The notes beneath the pieces are model-generated. The model was given only the letters and a program-made list of their open reading frames with translations, was not told where the DNA came from and did not search any database. Below are positions 35,091 to 45,181 of a stretch of DNA of 64,000 nt, one piece after another. The first letter of the stretch is position 1. Each line of letters opens with the position of its first letter. The position numbers and the translations under genes were made by a program. This stretch comes from Cyclina sinensis (lineage: Eukaryota > Mollusca > Bivalvia > Venerida > Veneridae), in the NCBI GenBank assembly GCA_012932295.1, contig JAAONU010000006.1:24764882-24828881 (forward strand), given 5' to 3'.

Positions 35091-36480
35091 ATTAGTGACA
35101 GCAAGTGCAGTACATTAGGGGTATATCAATGCCTAGATGTGCTCAAAGCAGTTCGAAGTCAAAAACTGGCCATATTTCTACAGAAAATACCTAACACAGG
35201 TGAACGAAAAAATTAACTTGTTAACCGTTGTCGAGACCGAAAATGCGTTGTTTTTTTTTCTTCTTTTTTTGTAACTGTTTACTGATTACAGTTTTATATG
35301 CCTAAGACCTATATAGAAATGACTTTAAATGAATCAAAGCAATCCTACAGACCAAGACTAAGCGATTTCGTGACCATTACGAGTATTCTCTCGATCTGGA
35401 TCGATTTATTCTGAACAATAACTAAAAATGTTCCACTCTAACTAAAAAACAATTAAAGAATTTCACTTTAAGCAAGAGTAAAGATCAGAGTGATTCATTT
35501 TCTCCGTCTAAAACAAAACCCGACAATATCAGACGTCGGCAGCTGATTAGACGTATCCTTCTTTTCCAAGTCCTCTTACCCCGTGGGAATTCTAATGATT
35601 TTTTTTCTATTTAGATTTTTCTGATTAATACTGATTGATTTTTATTCAACTGCGAAAGATTACTTCTGTGATATTGTCGTACTCAATTAATCGCGGATGG
35701 ATTTTTCTGTAGAAAGTCATACTCTATCAATTTCAGTCGCTTCACATAAGTTTGAAGTTGCAATTGCCCTGTCCTATAGTTTGTTAAGTGTGGCTTTTGT
35801 TGCAAAACTTGATACAGTTGTCAATTAAAAGATGCACAAGCTTTAAGTCTGGGAAAATAAACTACAGTTTGACACAGTTACTTTCTGAAACTGTCGTTTT
35901 TTATTGGAAGCCAAAATAACATGCGACACAGATCTTGACCATAACATGTAAGCTGTAACAGTAAGCATGGATACATAACTCAGAGGTAGAAATGTGAAAC
36001 TCTATATATAGAACCTGAGCATCCAATTTGAAGATGAACTTTATGTCAACAAGTATTGCTTGGACGAAGCAGAGGCGTAAATGTTGTGATACCTATCGAA
36101 AGAATTCAGTCTGCAACCTTCATTTGCGAAAGAAAAATATGATTTTGCAATGTATCCACAAAAACAGTTTGGAAGGGGTTTAATTAGTCAGTAAACTTTC
36201 AACATACGTTATGTAATTTATAAAGAATAAGACAAAATTGGCATCAATTAGTTATAATGGGTTATTAAACAGTTCTTAGTATGTCATTCCGATTGCCTGG
36301 CAATAACTTAATATAGATCTCTAAGCTGATAAATAAAAAAATCAGTCATTAGTGTATAAAAGCAAAGAATTCAGTTATTTCAAAAAGAGTAGCATAAATT
36401 ACGTATCACTGAAAACACTTGTGCAGTATCTTATAAAACAACATTAATTAACATAATAACTCGTATTGATATTTCTGCAT
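35091..36480. other. Gene-free stretch
   Basis: No exon, RNA gene or structured repeat was recognised. Confidence 0.4.
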
Positions 36481-36690
36481 TTAACCCATTAATGCCAAGC
36501 GTCTTCAAAATTAGACATAGGCAAACAGTGCAGAGACAGGCGTCTGATCAGGGTCTTCACTGTTTCCATGAAAAGCTTTCCTCCCTAAATAGAATAAAAT
36601 TTAAAGTTTATAATAGAAACCCTTGTGAACTGAATATGGACTCGTCCAACTGACGAGGATGGCATAATCCATTAGGTGTAAATGGGTTAA
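36481..36690 (+). mobile_element. MITE family A, best-preserved copy (210 bp)
   Basis: Perfect 10-bp terminal inverted repeats, ttaacccatt and aatgggttaa. The interior holds 'atgccaagcgtcttcaaaa', 'ggcgtctgatcagggtc', 'ttcctccctaaatag' and 'gatggcataatccattag', shared with the four other copies. This copy defines the full length of the family in the window. Confidence 0.82.
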
Positions 36691-36718
36691 AATGGGAATA
36701 CGAATAACATGTTGCTTT

Positions 36719-37006
36719 GAGGAGCGGATGTGGTCCAGTGGTAACGCGCTGGACTGGTAAACCAGGGGTACCGAGTTCGATCACCCGCTCCTCGACTAAC
36801 ATTACTAACAGTCATTCGGATGAGACGTTAAACCGAGGTCTCATGTGTCAGTGCTATACACTGAGCATGCAAAAGAACCAGGGGTGTCTCTTGAATGGGA
36901 TGCTTTCTGTAACTTGCACTACCCCACAACAAAATAACTAATCTCTTCAGGGGGCGTCGGTCATATGGGCAACCGGTACCGACAATAAATAAGCTCAAAT
37001 AGAGAG
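36719..37006 (+). mobile_element. tRNA-headed SINE with perfect 12-bp target duplication
   Basis: The 288-bp element is flanked by the direct repeat acatgttgcttt at 36707-36718 and 37007-37018. The head has box A (tggtccagtggtaacgc, about 36731-36747), an anticodon-arm-like hairpin (ctgg...ccag), and box B (gagttcgatcac). The ends of the head, gaggagcgg (36719-36727) and ccgctcctc (36785-36793), pair perfectly over 9 bp like an acceptor stem. The T stem does not pair, so it is a SINE, not a tRNA gene. The body includes 'ggatgagacgttaaaccg', a phrase widespread in marine invertebrate SINEs. A clean target duplication indicates LINE-mediated insertion, fairly recent. Confidence 0.87.
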
Positions 37007-37129
37007 ACATGTTGCTTTTTTGTATTTAGGACTGTTAAAGATCAAAACAACGTAAATCTGCTCAAATGAAAACTGTAGAAATGCATATGTTCAAGAATAA
37101 ATTATTAGCATCTATAAATCTAATTACTG

Positions 37130-37765
37130 TCAAAATTTACGGCAATAGCATTGATCTTTGTAACCAAAATATGGTCTGTACCTAAATTAGTTTACTTTTT
37201 CAGTGTGATTAGATTGTCAAGTTCACAGCAATAAAGTTCGTGTCTCTAGAGCAAATGGTGTAAATATATGCAGAAAGGTTTTGTTTGTTAAGAAACTAAT
37301 TGTTACCGTGAATTAGTTTTAAATTGATTGTCAATGTAACATCGGTGTCCTTTGAATCTTTAAAACAAATGTTGAAAATATATGGAGAAAGGTTTTATTT
37401 GTCACGAGACTAATTATCATGACCATTTTAAGTTTGATTAGATTGCCATAGTTCAAACCAGTGACGTTTGTACCAGTGGAACAAATGTTGCAAATAAATG
37501 GAAAAAAGTTTTTTTTTTTTTTTTTAAAAAAATACTGTTTATTAGTTTTATGACACAATTTAAGTTTGCAGAAGTGAACCTCTAAACTGCAGACCAAAAT
37601 TTTGTAAATGTATGGGAAAAGTTTTATTTGTTAAAAACTAATGATGCCCATTTACTAGTTCTATACATAGTCAAGGTCCAAACCAGTGAAGCTCGTATCT
37701 GTAGGCAAAACTGTGAGTAAATACAGAACGGATGTACCTGTTCCGAAATATAATGTTAGCATGTG
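37130..37765. repeat. Degenerate tandem array, about 114-bp period
   Basis: The phrase agaaaggtttt with following 'atttgtt.a.a.actaat' recurs near 37272, 37386, 37502, 37615 and (weak) 37725, steps of 110-116 bp. Between recurrences the words 'agattg.ca', 'gt.cag' and 'aaatgttg.aaata' also repeat. Copies are strongly diverged. A T-run at 37507-37525 interrupts one unit. Confidence 0.6.
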
Positions 37766-38060
37766 TTAGTTTTACAAACTGTTTTCTTACAGTATATCAG
37801 ACAAACCATAGTTTTACAAACTGTTTTCTTACAGTATATCAGACAAACCATAGTTTTACAGTTTTTTTCTTACAGTATATCTGACAAACCATAGTTTTAA
37901 AAACTGTTTTCTTACAGTATATCAGACAAACCATAGTTTTACAAACTTTTTTCTTACAGTATATCAGACAAACCATAGTTTTACAAACTTTTTTCTTACA
38001 GTATATCAGACAAACCATAGTTTTACAAACTTTTTTCTTACAGTATATCAGACAAACCAA
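37766..38060. repeat. 42-bp tandem array, seven copies
   Basis: The word acaaacca starts at 37801, 37843, 37884, 37926, 37968, 38010 and 38052: period 42 bp with one 41-bp step. It abuts the 114-bp array. Since 42 is a multiple of three, a 73-codon minus-strand frame with a 14-residue repeat results; it is incidental. Confidence 0.9.
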
Positions 38061-38615
38061 GTGGAAATTCTGGACAGTAAAGAAAACTCTCTGAAAGGTT
38101 TACGTTTGTAAGTCTAATCTTTAAACACATAAACAAAACAAATCACCTACTATAATGCCAAAAACAAATTCATACTTCAAGCAGTGAATCTTAAGTCTTG
38201 CTTGTCTCTCGAAACTAAATCATATTCTTTTTCCGGCCACTAATTTCATGCCACTTTTCAAGGAGGAATAAATGACACTTAGGCTGAATGACCTATACGC
38301 TAAGGAATGCATTGGTTATAACAAATATATTTTAGTATATAGATAATTAAAATTAGATGCATTAGTGGCCCTTTATTAGAAAGATAAGGTTATATCAAAC
38401 GTGGTCCGAAACTTTTTGATATGCATCAGAACAAATGAGTAAAAATGAATATTAACACAACCTTATTAATGTAAATAAATACTTAAGCTTGGAAAAAAGG
38501 GGGAGGGCGAGGGTAGCGTTAAACTTAAGTGAAAATGGAGCTTAGTAAATGAAAATTCAAATTTTGTTGGTAAAAAAGACCAAGCTAGGTAAAGAATACC
38601 ATTTTAACCTCATGA
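38061..38615. other. Gene-free stretch
   Basis: No gene or structured repeat was recognised. Confidence 0.4.
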
Positions 38616-38815
38616 TTAACCCTTAACGTGTTGGAACCGAAAGTGATTAGCCTTTACCACCAGTATAGAGCCAGGCCAGCCTGCACATCCGTGCAGTCTG
38701 ACCAGGCTCTATACTATTTGTATTTTGGTATTGAAATCCCTTAAACTTTGAATGGACTGTTCCAAATTCAAAGCTGGACAAATCCATAACCAAATTTCAG
38801 CATGTTCAGTGTTAA
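38616..38815 (+). mobile_element. MITE family B, copy 1
   Basis: Starts ttaacccttaacgtgttgga and ends 'catgttcagtgttaa', imperfect inverted repeats. An internal hairpin at 38662-38715 has perfect 11-bp outer arms (agtatagagcc / ggctctatact) and an inner ctgcac / gtgcag pair. It closely resembles the copy at 48.2 kb along its full length. Confidence 0.8.
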
Positions 38816-40747
38816 CGTATACACAGAAAAAATATACACACGATGAAAAGAAACAAAACCTCATGTATTCTAAGCGATGTTAAAAAATGGTATCGCTGTA
38901 AACATTCTTTAGATGATTGCCCACGACTGTGCTTCGGAGTTTTAGTAAGTTTTCCAGAAGAAAAAAAAAATTAAAATAAAATAAAAATGGAAAGACGCAA
39001 ACGACTGAAACCATCTGAAAATACGGTCCTAAATGTTCTTGGAATTAAAAGAAAAAAACACACACAAAAACTTTTATATTTACCTAGAATATGCGCGGTC
39101 ACAAGTTTATCCATTATTTTGCACGTTTATTTTTTCACTGTTCGTTTAAATAACTCCTGTATTAGCTTTTTTTCTAGTAATCTCTCTTTTTTCAGCGTCA
39201 TCTAAACCGCTGTAAATTTGTTTCAGTATTTTTCCATTTGTTCGAACGTTATTTTAACCGCTTCTTCTGAGAGCAATTCAGAGAAGAAAAGAAACCGTTC
39301 ACTTTATAAACGTTGTATCTCTTGTAAGTAGCATGTTTCAAGGAGTGCAGTAGAGCCACTATTCATAACACCAACACAGCGGAGGATATTGGCGGAATGG
39401 TTTTCCCATATAAAGAAATAGTTTCATATTTCAGATATGAAATCAGACACTCAACAGCAGCGCTTTATTCCGTTATAGTTTCCTGGTGAACATTATAACC
39501 CAATGCAGTCTAGTTTGTTCAAAATAATATGGAAAGTCAATTAACTACTGAACAGGTACTGTTTACTAAGCAACAAGTGAAGTGATGGAATGTTTGCGGA
39601 TACAAGAGATAAAGAAATGGTAGAATTTAGAACCATTAATGAAATGTAATATTAGCTTCTACTTTGTAAATTACATTATGCGTGTCCAAAGAAACGGTCA
39701 GTGCTTTCATAAACTAATTTTGTTTGGCACTTGGTAAAAATTGTGTTTTCTTAAAACGTGAGCTATAGGTCTGACTTGATAAATTAAGTAACATTTCAGC
39801 TCCGAGATATAGTTTCATTTTATAATATAAACCGGAAAAAACTGTTTTAACTACGTCCAAGGTGAATGGTTATTTGGCCTGAAAGAGCCATTACTTTATA
39901 CCTAAATTAGAATTTTTATTTATCTTCAACACTTCGCCACAACTTAGAACGTAAGAAATGCCATTTGTGAAGTGTTACACATGCACTTATAATATCTGTC
40001 AACAGATTTAATAAAGGTCGTCACAGTACCGTTCCAAGAATGAAATATTGATCAATCCACCAATAATTAGGCTTGTTACAGGCATTCTGACAGATCAAAG
40101 CTGATGAATTTTATTGGAATAGCAGGTAGTGATCAATGCTTTACATTGAATTAATCAAATCAATATCATATACTGCAAGATTTCTTGGCACGAGAATATA
40201 ACTGTTCATAAAAAAATGTATCGGTTTTAGTACGCCTGTTTCTAGCATTTTATTGTTCCGATGCTTTGCGATATAAAGTCTAAATAAAAGTGTATGATGT
40301 TCAAAGTAATATAACTCGAAGTCAAGGAATCAGTCAAAAAGGAAACAGTATCAGTCAATAAGAGACGGTAACCTAAGCCTGTACACAAAGTCTACAGTAT
40401 ATAGATCATCTGTTTATTCCAAACAGCGACTTACTATAAAGAAAAACTTTCTCGGTGTTTATAAGACATACTTTTATCATAAGCATTTTTTTCTTTTCCA
40501 CATTATCAATTTATTTTAGAACGGAGAATGGGAGAGCACAATAGATACGCTGTGCTCCAGTACATTTTCAAGAAATGGCCCTTAAAACTGTAGAGGAATT
40601 TGTCAAGTTTTATAAGTCTAGATATTTTCAATTGAAAGAAAAAGAAAACATTGATAGGTAATCCATAGAAAATTTTAAGCTATTGCAAAAGCCAAGTGTT
40701 ATAATATCCACGTTTTGCCCTAATTAGAACGATACGAAGCTCTTAAC
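38816..40747. other. Gene-free stretch
   Basis: No supported exon, RNA gene or structured repeat was recognised. The 72-codon frame at 38987-39205 lies in A- and T-rich sequence and has no motif. Confidence 0.4.
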
Positions 40748-40875
40748 AAAACAGAACAGAGCAGAACAGAACCTTTATTCAAGAAGACACAGCTCACATT
40801 ACAGTAAGAACATGTGTACAAGTTAACGAATAAATAAGCTACATGGGTAATACGGGTTACATTAGACAAACGTAA
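40748..40875 (-). mobile_element. Possible truncated LINE 3' end with TTCTG tail
   Basis: On the minus strand an AATAAAGG phrase is followed by tandem TTCTG/CTCTG units (plus strand acagaacagagcagaacag, about 40749-40767). A polyadenylation-like word followed by a short simple-repeat tail is the usual form of the 3' end of some LINEs. No protein-coding part remains, so this is tentative. Confidence 0.3.
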
Positions 40876-41120
40876 GAAAGCCTGACAACAATTTTACTAA
40901 CAACGTTTAGAGTTATCTACATTTTCAAACAATAAGTAACAGGGACTCTGATTTAGAATGATTAATAAAACGCGTTTCCATATAAGCCTGTCTATACTGT
41001 TGGCGTCAAAGGTTAAAAAATTGCACACTGCCCATTCTCGAGAAGTGTTCTACTTTTTCCTCTAAGTCACATAGTTATTTGGATAAAAGAAGACAAGTGG
41101 CAAGTTTGACATACGCTGTC

Positions 41121-41300
41121 ACTTTTATTTTGCCACCAATTTTCTTTTGTGTTCAGTTTGTCACTTTTTGTCTGGATGGTCGCTTTTGTTTAATAAAAAC
41201 AACAGATATTAATGAAAAAAGGGCAAAAATGGAATGAGTATTAAAACGGCGAGCTGTTCTTGTTTCCCTTTTATTGCAAGTTTATGCCTACAATAATACC
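41121..41300. repeat. Diverged triplicated block, copy 1
   Basis: 'tgccaccaattttctttt' near 41141 and 'gcgagctgttcttgtttcc' near 41250 are matched at 44365 and 44476 with the same spacing (about 110 bp). A third, partial copy lies near 42640. No shared reading frame. Confidence 0.6.
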
Positions 41301-41516
41301 AAAATTCTTTCTAGCATTTCTTTGGCTTACAAAATAGACACAGAAGCTGTGAAAGAAAACGCTTCTATATTTTCAATCCATAAATTTTATATTTTGTTTG
41401 ACATCGAATCTTTTAACCCTTACATAAATCGCTTTATCTTTTTGTGCCGCTAAATGAATGAATAGAGGAAGAAACATTGATAACCGTAAACGTGAAAAGG
41501 ACATATGTTAATAAAA

Positions 41517-41700
41517 AGTAAGTGAAGATAATTCAGAGTAAGTGAGGATAATTGAAAGGAGGTGAAGATAATTCAATGTAAGTCAAAATCATTAAAAGTA
41601 AGTGAAGATAATTAAACGTAAGTGAAGATAATTAAAAGGAGGTGAAGATATTTCAATGTAAGTCAAAATCATTAAAAGTAAGTGAAGATAATTAAACGGA
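41517..41700. repeat. AAGTGAAGATAATT tandem array with higher-order unit
   Basis: Units of about 20 bp (gtaagtgaagataattaaa and variants) repeat about nine times. A longer unit beginning 'ggaggtgaagata' and including 'gtaagtcaaaatcatt' occurs twice about 115-120 bp apart, so the array has a second level. GTAAGT words inside it resemble splice donors but are part of the repeat. Confidence 0.8.
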
Positions 41701-42038
41701 TGCACATGCAGCAAAAACAATTAGAAGATAAAATGATAAAAGCAGTCTTTTTATTTTTATTTTGAATACCATAACATTAATAGGTTATTGTATCTGGTTT
41801 TATTATCAGATATTTGTACAGTTTCTTCAAGTTGAAGATAACAGTGATATTGATTTAAAATTAAATGACCAGTGGGCAGTTTTGTTCTCCGTAACATAGA
41901 TACATAAAACCTTATATAGAGATATGAATTGGAGGTTTTTTTTTTTTTATAGAAACATAAAGTGGTCAAGAGCAGTGATGTAACCATTTTTGGCAGTTCA
42001 TTTAAATTACACTTTTTGCTATTTGCAATCATCAAACG

Positions 42039-42182
42039 TTGACACACACAAACACACACGCACGCACTCACTCGTGCGCGCGCACAAACACACACACACG
42101 CACGCACACAAACACACACACACACACACACACATACGCACGCACATGCGTATGCACGCACGCACACAAACACACACACAAA
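42039..42182. repeat. (CA)n-type microsatellite with CGCA interruptions
   Basis: ACAC runs alternate with CACGCA and a cgcgcgc patch. It creates apparent His/Thr or Cys/Val-rich frames on both strands that are not genes. Confidence 0.95.
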
Positions 42183-42559
42183 AGAGATAAAAGAAACAGA
42201 CTTATTTATTACAACTTGTACTGTTTGTAAAGTGCAGGGATATATTCTAGGAATGACATTAAAACAAACAAACATAACAAACATATTGACTTTGAAGTAG
42301 GAACAAACTGCAATTGTTTTATCCTATCAGCTTCATTTACCACATTAACGAAGCGACACTAGTTTTTAACTGAAATTTTAAACGGCTGTTTTATGTTGTT
42401 TGGTTCCTTAAAGAGCTCAGCGATGACATTGTATCTGTCTTTCTAGTGGCGTTATTATCTTATTGTTGCTGTGTTTTATAAGTTCAGGACAAAAGGTATT
42501 TAGTTCGACAGACAATGTAACTTTTATCTCTGCAAGTTAATGTCATTTCAACAAAAATG

Positions 42560-42705
42560 TTGATATTGTTTTTGTTATTTTGTCCTTGTATACAAAAAAC
42601 ATTTAAAGTACAACGCAGATAGGCAAAATTGATGAGACTAAGTTGCTATTTTTCGTTATATGGCGAATTTATGTCTAGAAGTTTCAGAGCACTTTCATTA
42701 ATTAA
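42560..42705. repeat. Diverged triplicated block, copy 2
   Basis: 'gatgagactaagttgctatt' and 'atggcgaatttatgtct' followed by 'gtttcagagcac' correspond to 44467-44540 ('aggtgagccgttattatt', 'atggcgagttcatgtgt', 'atttcagatcac'). Confidence 0.5.
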
Positions 42706-44349
42706 TTTTTTGGTGCTCAAAAGAACAGATCAGCTATCTTTGTACAAAGTTCTTTAATCTAGGCTTTGACAGAATATTGCTTGATACAAGTATAGGAAGA
42801 AACTAGAGTGTCTGAGATTGTCTGTATCTTCGTTTCACTGAAAGCTTGAAATACATAACACTTGTCCTTACAAACGTCAAATATCAAACGGCTATTGTGT
42901 TTAACGATATCGAAGCATTATGAGCGACATTTTACAATGGGGTCATGTGCAAAAGCTTCAAGATGGTTCAAAATCGCCCATGTCAGTACACCTGCTAAAA
43001 CCACAAGCGCAATATCATAGAAATCAATTAAGAAGATGTTCTTGGCTAACTGATTCAAGCAAAAAGAATGCAAATCCCACGGATGCGCTAATAATTGTCT
43101 TGCCGAAAAATTTACGAGAACAGTCATTGTAGAAACCTACATACAGTCAAAAATTCAGAACTCTAGGCATTGTGGTATCAAAATAATTTTTGAAGGATTT
43201 TTTTTCAAGAAAACAGGTCACCGTTTAAGCGGGACAATGATTAATTAGTTAGGCAATCTTTGAAAAGGTCCACTTTACAATGCCAAGTTGTTTAAAGAGT
43301 TGGCCTCATAACTATGTAAAACTTTAATCACAGGGGCAACATTATAGCATTTCTTTGTAAAGGCCCCTATTTTTTTTTGTAAACCAGAAGGGTGTTCTTT
43401 CTGTCTCTTTTCCTCTCTTTGTCAGAGCATATAGTTATGTAATACCATATATCGCAATATCATTACTACAAATAACATAAAATCTTTGACGTGCGGTCAA
43501 TAAGAAATGGCTAGTACTAGTTTTGAATTAAGATTAACTAATGTTGTACAAAAAAAACTGTTATTATGAGCGTTTTGTCTCAAATGTTCTTTGAAGTCTG
43601 CTCAGTACAGGAAATGGTCTGTTGGAGTAGATTTTATCAATTTTTTTCTGAGTTATATATGTATTATATGGATATTTTAGTACATAATATCAGTTCCAAG
43701 TTTGCAACAAATTAATCGCTTGTTTTCTATAAATGTGCCCACTGCCTGGTGGAATGAATAGCAGATTAGAATGAAGCTTCTGTCCGTTGAGAGTAAAACA
43801 TCTCCGTCTGCTATCAATTAACAAGCATGTTACATAAATCTAAATTCTTCAAGAGCCAAGTAGAATTCTTTCTTCTGATTTTTCTAAGACTCTGAACTAA
43901 TTTTTCCTCTTCCTCTCGTATGATATTGTAACTATTTCAAAATCATCAATTCATTCAAATGGCTAAAATGTAGTTTCAGATCAAGATAACAAAAAGTGAG
44001 ATTAAAATGAGCCTTATGAGAAAATAACGTGAATATATAAGTCATGATTGGTATCATAAAAAAAGACAACTTAATTATGATAATACTTTTAATAATGAAA
44101 GCGTAATTGTCAAAATTAACTTTCACAGACCGTTTTGCTCTTTGCATTCAAGAAATAATTAAAACCATTTCATATCTCAAATATATAATAAAGATAAAAA
44201 TACTGTTTTGAACTTTATGCCAAGTGCTTGCTTTCTACAGAGAGCAATCTTCATACAACCACAGTACTTTGTTCCATTCTATTTTTCGTATTCAAAAAGT
44301 ATTTTAATATCGCTATTGTTGCGTTGTTTATTACGGCAGGAACAATGCT
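42706..44349. other. Gene-free stretch
   Basis: No supported gene. At 42918-43132 both strands carry frames of about 70 codons; the minus-strand one includes a hydrophobic stretch, but there are no splice or promoter signals to support it. Confidence 0.35.
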
Positions 44350-44545
44350 TATTACTTTTATTTCTGCCACCAATTTTCCATTGTATTCAATATATAATAT
44401 TTTTGTCAAGTTTTGCACCCTGGAGCTATAATGTATATTATAAATGAAGACGAAATGCAGAGCTATATTGGAAAGGTGAGCCGTTATTATTTTCTTTTTA
44501 TGGCGAGTTCATGTGTAAAGTAATATTTCAGATCACCATAATTTC
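44350..44545. repeat. Diverged triplicated block, copy 3
   Basis: Best-aligned partner of 41121-41300, with ordered words at equal spacing. It may lie in the 3' flank of the gene at 45.2-46.5 kb: a TTTATT word (AATAAA on minus) lies near 44358. Confidence 0.55.
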
Positions 44546-45181
44546 TTAGCATCACGATCAATCACAAACTATGTTAGGAAAACGTGACTGTGTTATTAAA
44601 CCGTAAAGTATCTACATAAATAACACATGTTATGTATGTTTCTGTGGCCAGACCATAGGAATAAAAAAGTAAACAGTTATATATGAAGATAAATAGTAAA
44701 GAAATGGATGAAAAGTAATTAATAAGGAAACTATCTGACTTGTATTCTATTCTAGACTGAAAACAAATCCTCTTCTCATCAAACGACTACCTTTACCAGT
44801 TTTACTAGCTATCTGTTCAATACATTATATTAGAATTATATTTAAAATAAGTCTAGCATTCGATTTTTTTTCATATATATAATGACCGCAAAGTCCGTGC
44901 CATTATTTTTCAAGTGATTAGGTATGATAATCGATTTAAGTTATGAATGAGTAAATATAAGTTTAGCTACGAACTCAAGCTATTCAAACGAAAATTTAAA
45001 TATCAAAATGCTTTTTACACTTGAAAGGACTGGAAATATAGTGCATGACCAGGCTGTAAAAACACATCAGATATTTGTTTGTACACTTTTTGTAAGGAAA
45101 AACTCACAAATCCTTGGTCACTAAATAGCGTAAATTCGTATTGAGCCGAGACCTTTGTTGATGGGTTAGTAACGCTAATAA

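Noticed and set aside
36719..36793. Functional tRNA gene (Thr-like anticodon loop)
   Set aside because: The acceptor-like stem pairs but the T stem does not, and the segment is the head of a SINE with its own target duplication.
37839..38060. 73-codon minus-strand frame with a 14-residue repeat
   Set aside because: It follows the 42-bp tandem array and has no independent coding evidence.
41517..41700. Cluster of GTAAGT splice donors
   Set aside because: They recur only because GTAAGT is part of the tandem unit.
41757..42284. 175-codon Cys/Val/Ala-rich frame and opposite Thr/His-rich frames
   Set aside because: They are produced by the (CA)n microsatellite.
42918..43132. Frames of about 70 codons on both strands, one with a membrane-like stretch
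   Set aside because: Two opposite open frames of equal length, no splice or promoter signals and no recognisable family.
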